Below, in pieces: positions 41,201 through 48,821 of a stretch of DNA of 64,000 nucleotides; within the stretch, counting starts at the first letter, position 1; the number at the start of each line of letters is the position of its first letter. The notes beneath the pieces are model-generated. The model did no database searches and was not told where the DNA came from. It worked only from the letters and a program-made list of their open reading frames with translations. Made by a program: the position numbers and the translations under genes. The stretch comes from CAVSWN01 sp963770995 (GTDB lineage: Bacteria; Acidobacteriota; Vicinamibacteria; Vicinamibacterales; CAVVIG01), in the NCBI GenBank assembly GCA_963770995.1, contig CAVYRS010000001.1, forward strand, positions 434,001 through 498,000, read 5' to 3'.

Positions 41201-41860
41201 ACTTCGTCGATCGCTTCGATCGACGGGTTGAGGACCGCGCGGCCGGTCAGCTCGGTGATCGGCACGCCGTCGACCGTGTAGTTGTTGGCCCGGACGCCGC
41301 CGCCGCCGAGCGAGATCCGCGAGGCGTTGGTCTGGTCCTGCTGCCGGTTGAACTGCGGGTCGCCGACGGGATTGACGGTCGGGACCGTGACGGCGATGAG
41401 GAAGGCGGCGCGGCCGGGGGCCGGCAGGCTCTCGAGGGCCTCGCGGCCGAGCGACTCGCCGACCGAGGCGTTCGACGTCTCGATGAGCGGCGACTGCCCC
41501 GTCACCGTGATCGACTCCTCGATCTGCCCGACTTCGAGGAGGACGTCGAGCGTGATGAACTGCTGGGTCCCGATGCGGACGCCTTTGTTCTCGTAGGTCT
41601 TGAATCCCTGGAGCGCCGCCTTCACCGTGTAGGTGCCCGGCGTCACCGCCGAGAAGTTGTACTGTCCTTGCTCGTTGGTCGCGGCCTCGCGCGCGATGGC
41701 GGTGCCTTCGTTCGTGAGCATCACGGTCACGCCCGGAATCACCCCGTTGGCGTCGCGCACCGCACCCCGCAGGCCGCCCGTGAACTGCTGGGCCGATGAC
41801 GACGTCCGAGAACGACACCACTAGCAACGCTCCGACCGCGAGCGAGACGCCGATTCTCAT
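38252..41860 (-). CDS. TonB-dependent receptor, Oar-like (TonB3), multiply frameshifted
   Basis: Starts at ATG 41860 (MRIGVSLAVGALLVVSFSD) behind ggaggga. Domains in order: signal peptide, CarboxypepD-reg domain (GVIPGVTVMLTNEGTAIARE), plug (VGQIEESITVTGQSPLIETS, YTVDGVPITELTGRAVLNPS, DADMGRTGGGVFNTTAKSG) and barrel, ending SFMRIWQLTFRYRF with the C-terminal Phe. Very similar to TonB2, implying duplication. Frame changes occur near 41790, 40690, 40520, 39780, 38980, 38790 and 38460, so as read the protein is in at least seven pieces, yet no part of the barrel seems missing. Confidence 0.85.
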
Positions 41861-41994
41861 TGTTCCCTCCTGCGGAAGACTGAACGACCTGCGAGCGAGG
41901 ACGCGACCGGGGAATCGAAAAGCGAGAACCTGGACTCGGAAACTCCCGCGTTCTCTGCCAGCTCAGTGCGCGGGAAATCGGTGCTTTGGGGGGG

Positions 41995-42023
41995 ATTCTA
42001 GGGTGGTCGGGTAGCGCTTACAA
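41995..42023 (-). promoter_or_regulatory. Promoter of TonB3 with LacI-like half operator
   Basis: On the minus strand: TTGTAA (42023-42018), 17-base spacer, TAGAAT (42000-41995). The -35 box is part of GTTGTAAGCGCTACC, close to the palindromic TGTAAGCGCTTACA seen for LacI/GalR regulators. Same spacer and -10 as the TonB2 promoter. Confidence 0.65.
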
Positions 42024-42038
42024 CAATTACTTGAAAAG

Positions 42039-42070
42039 AAATGGAGCGCCGGGGAGGCGCTCCATTTTTT
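42039..42070 (-). terminator. Strong rho-independent terminator after the cytochrome c gene
   Basis: 12-bp stem AAATGGAGCGCC/GGCGCTCCATTT with a 5-base loop and T runs on both sides. It closes the PQQ dehydrogenase-cytochrome c unit upstream of TonB3. Confidence 0.8.
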
Positions 42071-42115
42071 CGTAGGAGATCGTAGGGGGCGGACACGCGG
42101 GTCCGCCCCTACATG

Positions 42116-42556
42116 CTATTCGCCGGGCTTCTTGACCTCGAACTTGATCGCCTTGAGCATCATCGCCGAATTCCCCAACTCGGTGGTGCCGGCCGGGAAC
42201 TTGTTGGCCTCGAGCATGAACGCAAGGATGTCCGCGTTTTGCGCCCCACTGAGCGACCCAGGGGCGTTCTGCGGCATCGAAATCCGGATCCGCTCGAACA
42301 GATCGCCGACGGTCAGACCGTCCCATCCGGACAGAAAATCGCCGCTCGCGAGCGGCGGCGCCATCTCGCCACCCATCAGTTCAGGTCCGTGGCAGGAGGC
42401 GCACTGCTCCGAGTAGAGCGGGGAACCGCGTTTGGCTTGTTCCTCCGTGTAAATACCGTCCCATACCGATTTGGTCGGCTGCGCGTGCACGGTGGAGCGC
42501 AGGACGAACACGGTGGCCATCGGGACGAGGATGAGTGCTGCGATATGAATCTTCAT
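42116..42556 (-). CDS. Exported monohaem cytochrome c
   Basis: A 146-residue protein with signal peptide MKIHIAALILVPMATVFVLR and haem motif CASCH (Cys 52, Cys 55, His 56), preceded by YTEEQAKRGSPLYSEQ, the usual class I helix. Candidate axial Met residues are in ISMPQNAPGSLS. LSGAQNADILAFMLEANKFP is the C-terminal helix. Its position directly after the PQQ propeller dehydrogenase gene suggests it accepts electrons from that enzyme in the periplasm. The start has tctccttg-type (complementary ggaga) signals upstream. Intact. Confidence 0.9.
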   Translation of the reverse strand: MKIHIAALILVPMATVFVLRSTVHAQPTKSVWDGIYTEEQAKRGSPLYSEQCASCHGPELMGGEMAPPLASGDFLSGWDGLTVGDLFERIRISMPQNAPGSLSGAQNADILAFMLEANKFPAGTTELGNSAMMLKAIKFEVKKPGE

Positions 42557-42621
42557 GTCTCTCCTTGGGGACGGAGGTTGATGGCGAAACCAACATCAAC
42601 CTCGGTCCCCATTATAGGCAA

Positions 42622-42645
42622 AGGGCCCGCGCGCGTGCGGGCCCT
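42622..42645 (-). terminator. GC-rich hairpin between the PQQ dehydrogenase and cytochrome c genes
   Basis: AGGGCCCGC/GCGGGCCCT, 9-bp stem with a 6-base loop. On the minus strand it is followed by TTTGCC and then TATAAT, so it may attenuate the dehydrogenase transcript just before a promoter element for the cytochrome. Confidence 0.5.
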
Positions 42646-42684
42646 CTTCGTGTCTTTACTATTCCCTAACCCCTCACCCCAGCA

Positions 42685-44893
42685 CTACTGCTGGCTCGTC
42701 GTTCGCGTCTCGCTCTGCGGAAGCGCGAACGTCAGATATTCGCCCGAGTAGTTGCCGCCGCTGATCGCGATGGTGATGTACTGCCGGCCGTCCGGCCCTT
42801 TGAAGGTCATCGGCGATCCGCTGACCTGAGCCGGCATCCACACCGCGCCGACCTGCTCGCCCGTCTGCTTGTTGTAGGCCCGCAGCATCGCGCCGCGCGG
42901 GTGATCCGGCGTCGTCGTCACCTGCGGATCGGCGGCGATCACGAGGGTCTTCGTGACGAGCACGCCGACGCTCCCGTTCTGACCGGTCTTCGGGATGTTC
43001 AGACCTTTCAGCAACGGATGGTTGCGCACGGTGTCGGGCGTATCGCCGTGCGGCACTTTCCACATCAGCTCGCCCTTGTCGAGATTCACCGCCGCCAAGA
43101 CGCCGTACGGCGGCTTGATCAGCCGACAGCCCCTGCGGACCCGGTCCGGCGGCGGCTCCACGCCCGCCGCCCGGCGCGGCAGCCGCGCCGCCTGGTGCGC
43201 CAGCTGCGCCGGCCGGAGGCGCCGCGCCACGTCCGCCTGCGCCCGGGCCTCCGCCGCGCTGCGGTGCGTCCGCCGCGCTGCCGAACCCTGGCCCTTCCGC
43301 GATGCGGAATTCACGGCCCTTCACGCCCAGGACGTACTTGATGTCGGTCTTGAACTCGGGAGGCGGCTCCCGGATCGATCCGGTCGTCACCTGCGCCGTG
43401 TTCGCCTGCGAATAGAAGACATGCGTCTCGGGATCGATGCCGCCGCCGGGCCAGTTCGTCCCGCCGCCGGTATTGCCCCACGTTGATGCGTGCCGAGATA
43501 CTTGCCGTTCACGTCGCCGAGCACGAGCGGCACGTACGGGGAGTTCTCGTGCCGATAGCGTTTCAGGTTCTCGAGTGCTTCGGCGCGCAGTTCCGGCGTG
43601 AAGTCGATGACATCGTCGGGCACGTGCATGTACGCCCGGCCGTAGACGAAGGGCTTGCCGTGCGCGTCCATCGGAATCGGCTGCGTCGGCGCCGCCTTTT
43701 CGCCCGGCACGTCGCTCGCCGGGACCGGCGTCTCGACGATCGGCCAGATCGGCTCGCCGGTGATGCGGTTGAAAACGTAGACGTAGCCCATCTTGCTCGG
43801 CGACGCGATGGCCTTGATGACCTTGCCGTCCTTGTTGATGTCGATGAGCATCGCGGCCGACGACATGTCGTGATCCCAGATGCCGTGATGGATGAACTGG
43901 AAGTGCCACTTGCGCTGCCCGGTCTTCAGATCGACGCAGACCAGGCTTTCGCCGAACAGGTTGTTGCCGGGCCGGTGGCCGCCGTAGAAGTCCGACGTCG
44001 GCGTCTCGACCGGCAGGTACACGAGACCAGCTTCCTCATCCACGGTGATCTGCGTCCAGACACCGGTGTTGCCGTTGATGGCCCACGATTCGTTTTCCCA
44101 CGTGTCGTTCCCGAGCTCGCCCGGGACGGGGAATCGTGTTGAACGTCCACAGCAGTTTCCCGCTCTTGACGTCGAAGGCGCGGACCAGACCCTTGGTGTT
44201 GTTGTGGGTATGGACCGTCATGCCTTCCTTGAACGACGACCCGATGATCACGACGTCCTTGACCACGGTCGGCGTGGAGTGCAGGCCGATCTCACCCTGT
44301 TCGAGATCGATCTGGGTGCCCTTGCCGACGACGGCGCCCTTCTTCAGATCGACGACGCCGCCCTCGCCGAAGGAGGGAATCATCGCGCCGTTCTTCGCGT
44401 TGAGCGCGATCAGGCGGTAGCCCGTCGTCACGTAGAGGACACGCTCGTCGCCCTTGCCGTCGGTCCAGTACGAGACGCCGCGTCCCGAGAGCTGCCGCGG
44501 CGCGATCGCCGCGCGCGTGCCTTCGCGATAGCTGTGCGACCAGATCAGCTCGCCGCTCTTGCCGTCGAGCGCGATCACTGATCGCCGGGTGCCGGCCGTC
44601 ACGTAGAGGGTGCCCTTGATCGCGAGCGGCGTCCCTTCGAGCTTGTACTCGGGCCGCGTGCCGAGGTTGTCGGTCTTGAACTTCCACGCGACCTCGAGCT
44701 TGTTGAAGTTCGCGGCGGTGATCTGATCGAGCGGCGAGTACTTCGTGCCTCGCATGTCAGCGGTGTAGTGCGTCCAGTCGCCGTTCTTGGTGCTGGGCAC
44801 GTACCCCTGACTGGACGGCTTCACCGTGAACCAGGTGACGCCGGCCGCCAGCGCTGCCACTGCGAGCGCGGACCGTCGGAGTGTTCGCGACAT
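42685..44893 (-). CDS. PQQ-binding propeller dehydrogenase (quinoprotein), frameshifted
   Basis: Membrane or periplasmic quinoprotein of the glucose/alcohol dehydrogenase class. ATG 44893; N-terminal helix RSALAVAALAAGVTWFTV. Propeller motifs: GDWTHYTADMRGTKYSPLDQ, NFNKLEVAWKFKTD, LEGTPLAIKGTLYVTAGTRR, VIALDGKSGELIW, LIALNAKNGAMIPSFG, VKSGKLLWTF, WHFQFIHHGIWDHDMSSAAM (tryptophan-docking type), PYGVLAAVNLDKGELMW and a C-terminus with ITIAISGGNYSGEYLTFALP. A loop rich in Gly, Ala, Pro and Arg occurs around 43150-43270. Frame changes occur near 44130, 43490 and 43200. The cytochrome c gene follows. Confidence 0.85.
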
Positions 44894-44931
44894 CGTCTTC
44901 TTCTCCGTAGATGGGTGGTGGATGGGGCCTG

Positions 44932-44967
44932 AAAAAACCGGGCCGGTCCCGCGAAGGAACCGGCCCG
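44932..44967 (-). terminator. Rho-independent terminator of the aminotransferase operon
   Basis: On the minus strand: CGGGCCGGTTCC, loop, GGGACCGGCCCG, then GTTTTTTC. It lies 64 bases after the stop of the second aminotransferase and just before the PQQ dehydrogenase start. Confidence 0.85.
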
Positions 44968-44972
44968 TCTTG

Positions 44973-45023
44973 ACTTCTAACTTCTAACTTTTCTGACTTC
45001 TGACTTCTGACTTCTAACTTCCA
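44973..45023. repeat. Family C word repeat
   Basis: gacttctaacttctaacttt then ctgacttctgacttctgact. Only one orientation of the word is present, so this is half of the usual palindrome. Confidence 0.7.
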
Positions 45024-45030
45024 CCGCGCA

Positions 45031-46218
45031 CTATGCCGCGGCGGTCGACTTCTTCGCGAGCACGTCGCCGAACACCGCCACGGCCTTCTGCATTTCTTCC
45101 ATCGTGCCGAGCGTGATGCGCGCCATCGTCTTCTCGAACGGCGGGAAGTCGCGCGCGACCATCACGCCCTTGGCGCGGCAGGCCTCGCGGAACGCCTTGG
45201 CCGGCGTGCCGATGTTGACGAACATGAAGTTGGCCTGGCAGTCGGTCGGCTTCATGCTGCGGTCGGTGAACCACTTCACCGAGAAGTCGCGCACCGCCTT
45301 GTTGCGTTCGCGCTCGTTCTTGCTGAACGAGCCGTCCGCATCCTGCTGAATCGCGGCGACGCCCGCAGCCATGCCGAAGACGTTGAGCGACCCGGTGCCG
45401 CCCGACCCGACCCAGGGACGCATCTTCCGGATCGTGTCGGCGTGCGCGATGGCGTAGCCCTGACGCAGCCCGGCGATCCCGTACGCCTTCGAGAACGTCC
45501 GCGCGACGATCACGTTCTTGTTCTCGATGGCGAGCGGCACGTGCGTGGCGTGATCCGGATCGGTGACGTAGTCGAAGTACGCCTCGTCGACCAGAATCGT
45601 CGTGTCGGGCGATGCGCTCGTCAGCTTGGTGATGAAGTCGCGCGTCGCCTTCGCGCCGACGTAGGTCGCCGTCGGGTTGTTCGGGTTGCAGTAGAAGACC
45701 AGGCCGGCGCCCTTGGAGGCGGTCAGATAGGCGTCGAGGTCGATCTTGAAGTCGGCGGTGAGCTTCACGCCCTTCACCGGGTTGCCCATCAGCTCGGCGT
45801 AGCCGGCGCATTCCTCGTAGGTCGGAATCGTGCCGACGAGCGGTTTGGTCTTCGCGGTGAAGACCTGCGTCGCGGCGCGGAGGATTTCCGTCGAGCCCTC
45901 GCTCACCAGGACGTTGTCGGTCTTGACTTTGAAGTGGGCGGCAATCGCTTCGGTGAGCTCGCCCGACTGCTGCGAGTAGCGTCCCGGCCGGGTACCGCCT
46001 TCGAGCAGCCCGCGCACGGTGTCGAGCACTTTCTTCCCCGGACCGACCGGGTTTTCGTTGCTCGCGATGCAGATGACGCCCCGCTCCACGGCCTGGAGAT
46101 CCGGCGAGAGCGCCGACCAGACACTATTCTCACGGCCGCGGCCCCACACACTGCTGGTGAGCGCCGCGCCCGCTCCGATGCCGACGGTCTGAACGAAACT
46201 TCGTCGCGTAAGCGCCAT
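45031..46218 (-). CDS. Tat-exported histidinol-phosphate-aminotransferase-like enzyme (copy 2)
   Basis: A 395-residue class I/II PLP aminotransferase with a twin-arginine leader (ALTRRSFVQTVGIGAGAALT). Motifs: IASNENPVGPGKK, VSEGSTEILRAA, FYCNPNNPTATYVG, ILVDEAYFDYV (Asp 211) and VARTFSKAYGIAGLRQGYAI with the PLP Lys 244. These match the HisC subfamily, but HisC is normally cytosolic, whereas this one carries an export signal. The start at ATG 46218 has gggagtg upstream and lies 2 bases from the stop of the previous gene, so they form an operon. Substrate unknown; perhaps a periplasmic amino acid or amino-acid phosphate. Intact. Confidence 0.88.
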   Translation of the reverse strand: MALTRRSFVQTVGIGAGAALTSSVWGRGRENSVWSALSPDLQAVERGVICIASNENPVGPGKKVLDTVRGLLEGGTRPGRYSQQSGELTEAIAAHFKVKTDNVLVSEGSTEILRAATQVFTAKTKPLVGTIPTYEECAGYAELMGNPVKGVKLTADFKIDLDAYLTASKGAGLVFYCNPNNPTATYVGAKATRDFITKLTSASPDTTILVDEAYFDYVTDPDHATHVPLAIENKNVIVARTFSKAYGIAGLRQGYAIAHADTIRKMRPWVGSGGTGSLNVFGMAAGVAAIQQDADGSFSKNERERNKAVRDFSVKWFTDRSMKPTDCQANFMFVNIGTPAKAFREACRAKGVMVARDFPPFEKTMARITLGTMEEMQKAVAVFGDVLAKKSTAAA

Positions 46219-46220
46219 GG

Positions 46221-47444
46221 CTACACTCCCTTCCCGGACGAGGTCGTCGTCGAGGACTTGAGCACGGTGCGGAATACTTCGGTCGCCTTCTGCATCTCCT
46301 CCATCGTGCCCAGGGAGATGCGCGCCCACTGTTTTTCGAGCGGCGGGAAGTCGCGGCCGACCATCACGCCCTTCGCGGCGCAGCCGTCGCGGAACGCCGC
46401 GGCCGTCATCGTCTTGCCGATGTCGACGAAGATGAAGTTGGTCTGGGAATCGGTCGCCGTGTAGCCCATATCGGCGAGCGCCTTGACCGTGAACTCGCGC
46501 ACCGCCTTGTTGCGCGCGTTCTCGTCCTTGATGTGCTGCGGATCCTTGAGCGACGCGACCGCGGCGGCCACGCCGAACGTGTTCACGTTGTACGGCATCC
46601 GCCACGCCGACATCTTCTTGATCGTCGCGGCATCGCCCACCGCGTAGCCGATGCGGACGCCGGCCATGCCGTACGCCTTCGAGAAGGTGCGCGCGACGAT
46701 GACGCCAGGCGTGGTGAGCGCCTGCGGGATCGCCGTCTGGACGCCCGGGTCGGTGGCGTAGTCGATGTACGCCTCGTCAATCAAAATTCCCGTCGTCGGC
46801 GACGCCTTCTTGACCGCCGCGATGAAGTCGGTGATTTCCTTCGCGGAGCTGGTCGTGGCCGTCGGGTTGTTCGGATTGCAGATGTAGACGAGGCCCGCGC
46901 CCGCGACGAGCGGCAGCAGCGAGTTGAGATCCGTCTTCAGCGTCTTCTCGGTGACCGGCGCGGTCTTGACGGTGATTTTGAGCTGGTTCGCCGCAAAGCC
47001 CGCCGGGTCGCCGTAGGTCGGCTGCGGGATGACGAGGTGTTTGGTCGGCGACAGGAACACGCGCGCGGCGTTCTTCAGCAGCTCCTGCGAGCCGACGCCG
47101 AGCACCACGTTCTCGCGCTTCGCGCTGTAGATCTTCGCGACCAACATCTCTAGATCGGCATCAAGAGGTGTGCTGTTGAAGGGGTAGCGATTCGCTTCGG
47201 GAAACTTCCCGAGAATCGCGTCGATGGCGGCCTTGCCCGGGCCGAGCGGGTTCTCGTTGCTGCTGATGCGAATTGCCTGCACTCCAGGCGGAAGCTGCGG
47301 TCGATTCATGCCAGCGCCGCCCTGGCGGCCCTGTTGCATGAGTGCCACGTGCTCTTCGTGGCCGCGCGCGGCCATGAATTCGGACGCGGGCGTGGAACGA
47401 CCGGCTTTCAGACCCTGAAGGAAACCGCGGCGCGACACCGACAT
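46221..47444 (-). CDS. Tat-exported histidinol-phosphate-aminotransferase-like enzyme (copy 1)
   Basis: A 407-residue paralogue of the downstream gene. Leader MSVSRRGFLQGLKAG (Tat-type RRGFLQ, though the hydrophobic stretch is weak). A Gly/Gln/Arg segment (MQQGRQGGAGMNRPQLPPG) separates it from the enzyme. PLP motifs: IRISSNENPLGPGK, LGVGSQELLKNAA, VYICNPNNPTATTSS, ILIDEAYIDYA (Asp 223) and VARTFSKAYGMAGVRIGYAV (Lys 256). Transcribed from a near-consensus promoter at 47645-47617. It resembles HisC-like exported aminotransferases found in Acidobacteriota and Bacteroidota; physiological role not known. Intact. Confidence 0.88.
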   Translation of the reverse strand: MSVSRRGFLQGLKAGRSTPASEFMAARGHEEHVALMQQGRQGGAGMNRPQLPPGVQAIRISSNENPLGPGKAAIDAILGKFPEANRYPFNSTPLDADLEMLVAKIYSAKRENVVLGVGSQELLKNAARVFLSPTKHLVIPQPTYGDPAGFAANQLKITVKTAPVTEKTLKTDLNSLLPLVAGAGLVYICNPNNPTATTSSAKEITDFIAAVKKASPTTGILIDEAYIDYATDPGVQTAIPQALTTPGVIVARTFSKAYGMAGVRIGYAVGDAATIKKMSAWRMPYNVNTFGVAAAVASLKDPQHIKDENARNKAVREFTVKALADMGYTATDSQTNFIFVDIGKTMTAAAFRDGCAAKGVMVGRDFPPLEKQWARISLGTMEEMQKATEVFRTVLKSSTTTSSGKGV

Positions 47445-47472
47445 GGGATCCTCCTTCAGCTACAGACCATCC

Positions 47473-47512
47473 TTCGACTCTCGCTCAGGATGCCCTGAGC
47501 AATGTCGAAGGG
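47473..47512. repeat. Family F repeat in the aminotransferase leader region
   Basis: ccttcgactctcgctcagga and gccctgagcaatgtcgaagg face each other; they lie in the 5' untranslated region of the aminotransferase operon. Confidence 0.65.
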
Positions 47513-47616
47513 CACTACCGAAAACTGACGGACTGCCCGACACTGCTCTCAAGAAGACTGTTCTCAAGACTGTGGAGATACACGGGGATACACGTATTGA
47601 CAGGGCAATCGGGCGG

Positions 47617-47645
47617 ATTTTATCCCCTGGCCCGGAGTGTGTCAA
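47617..47645 (-). promoter_or_regulatory. Near-consensus promoter of the exported aminotransferase operon
   Basis: Minus strand: TTGACA (47645-47640), 17-base spacer, TAAAAT (47622-47617), about 173 bases before the first start. This is the best promoter match I found in the window. Confidence 0.75.
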
Positions 47646-47651
47646 TGAAAG

Positions 47652-47664
47652 TGTAAGCGTTACA
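47652..47664. promoter_or_regulatory. Palindromic operator-like site TGTAAGCGTTACA
   Basis: A near-perfect palindrome resembling LacI/GalR-family operators, six bases upstream of the -35 box of the aminotransferase promoter and about 63 bases before the divergent outer-membrane protein start. The half-site TGTAAGCG recurs in the TonB3 promoter, hinting at a shared regulator. Confidence 0.5.
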
Positions 47665-47726
47665 AACACTTGCAAACGGCACGCGGTGTTCGAACCCGGC
47701 CATTTCGGTCCCTCTTCCAGGTGCGT

Positions 47727-48587
47727 ATGACCATGCTCGTGCCCCCTGCTACACGGTCTCGTGTCTCAATTTGGTTCGCGACACTTGTAGTCCTGGCAAT
47801 AGCTTCGTCGGTATCGGCCCAGTTCCGCCCGCGCATCGTCGAGGAGACGATGATCGGCGACAAATTCCACATCGAAGGCGGCGTCGACATGTGGTTCCCC
47901 ACCGCCGAGCTCCTGGTGAACGCCGGCGGGAGCGGAGCGCTCGAGGGCATCCCCGGCACCGACATCAACGCCAAACGGGATCTCGGGCTCGTCGACAAGC
48001 GCCTGCCCGTGTTCAACCTCGTGCTCAAGGCGGCGCGCAAACACCGGTTCCGCGTGCAGTACATCCCCATCAAGTACGAACAATCGTTCATCCTGCCCAC
48101 TTCAATTGTCTTCAACGGCCAGCGGTACAACGTGGGCCTCCCCGTCAACTCGAGTCTCGACTGGAAGCAACTGCGGCTCGGCTACGAGTACGACTTCATC
48201 ATCAAGAACCGCGGGTTTGGCGGGTTCATCATCGAGGCCAAGCAGACCGACGTTCGCGTCGATATCGCGACACCGCTCCCGCAATTTCCGCCGCAATTCG
48301 TGCGCGCTCGAGCGCCGATCCCGGCGCTGGGCGGGATTGCCCGCGTCTGGGTCGTGCCGCGGGCGAACATCACCGCCGAGGTCACCGGGTTCACGATTCC
48401 CGACACGGTCGAGGGTCGCTACGACGCGCACTACTTCGACGTCGACATTTACGGGACGATCAACCCGACCAACAACGTGGGCGTGAAGATCGGCTACCGA
48501 TCGCTCGACATGAGCTACAAGTTCAACGAGGAGGCGGGCGCGTTCACGCTCAAAGGCTACTATATCGGGATCGTGGCGAGGTACTGA
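47727..48587 (+). CDS. Predicted outer-membrane beta-barrel protein, unknown function
   Basis: A 286-residue protein with a signal peptide (VSIWFATLVVLAIASSVSAQ). The mature part alternates polar and hydrophobic strands: FHIEGGVDMWFPTAELLV, HRFRVQYIPIKYEQSF, KQLRLGYEYDFI, GFIIEAKQTDVRVDI, YFDVDIYGTINPTNNVGVKI and LKGYYIGIVARY, suggesting an eight-or-more-stranded barrel. The start ATG 47727 is the most likely of several (47733 or upstream 47670 possible), as no strong ribosome site is seen. Divergent from the aminotransferase operon with a shared regulatory region. Intact. Confidence 0.7.
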   Translation: MTMLVPPATRSRVSIWFATLVVLAIASSVSAQFRPRIVEETMIGDKFHIEGGVDMWFPTAELLVNAGGSGALEGIPGTDINAKRDLGLVDKRLPVFNLVLKAARKHRFRVQYIPIKYEQSFILPTSIVFNGQRYNVGLPVNSSLDWKQLRLGYEYDFIIKNRGFGGFIIEAKQTDVRVDIATPLPQFPPQFVRARAPIPALGGIARVWVVPRANITAEVTGFTIPDTVEGRYDAHYFDVDIYGTINPTNNVGVKIGYRSLDMSYKFNEEAGAFTLKGYYIGIVARY

Positions 48588-48595
48588 TCAGAGAC

Positions 48596-48815
48596 GTTCG
48601 CGGTTCTGACGCTCTTCGTTCGGGGTCTGACGCTCTTCGTTCGGGGTACTGACGCTCTTCGTTCGTGGTTCGCGGTTCGCAGAACGTAGAACGATCAGCG
48701 AAGCCGCCCGAACGATCAGCGAAGCCGCCCGAACGATCAGCGAAGCCGCCCGAACGATCAGCGAAGCCGCCCGAACGATCAGCGAAGCTGCCCGAACGAT
48801 CGGCGAAGCGGGCCG
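48596..48815. repeat. Two adjacent minisatellites between convergent genes (family D)
   Basis: First, about three copies of a 22-24-base word (tctgacgctcttcgttcggg), then about six copies of a 21-base word (gaacgatcagcgaagccgcc) from about 48691. The two share the inverted words TTCGTTCG/CGAACGA, so the array can fold. There are no spacers, so it is not CRISPR. Confidence 0.85.
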
Positions 48816-48821
48816 AACCTC

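Noticed and set aside
47597..47625. A TTGACA-17-TTATCC promoter on + for the outer-membrane protein
   Set aside because: The -10 is poor and overlaps the much better promoter of the opposite strand; a divergent promoter is possible but not supported enough to annotate.
48596..48815. Possible CRISPR array
   Set aside because: Repeats are directly adjacent with no unique spacers, no cas genes lie nearby, and the array is a minisatellite.
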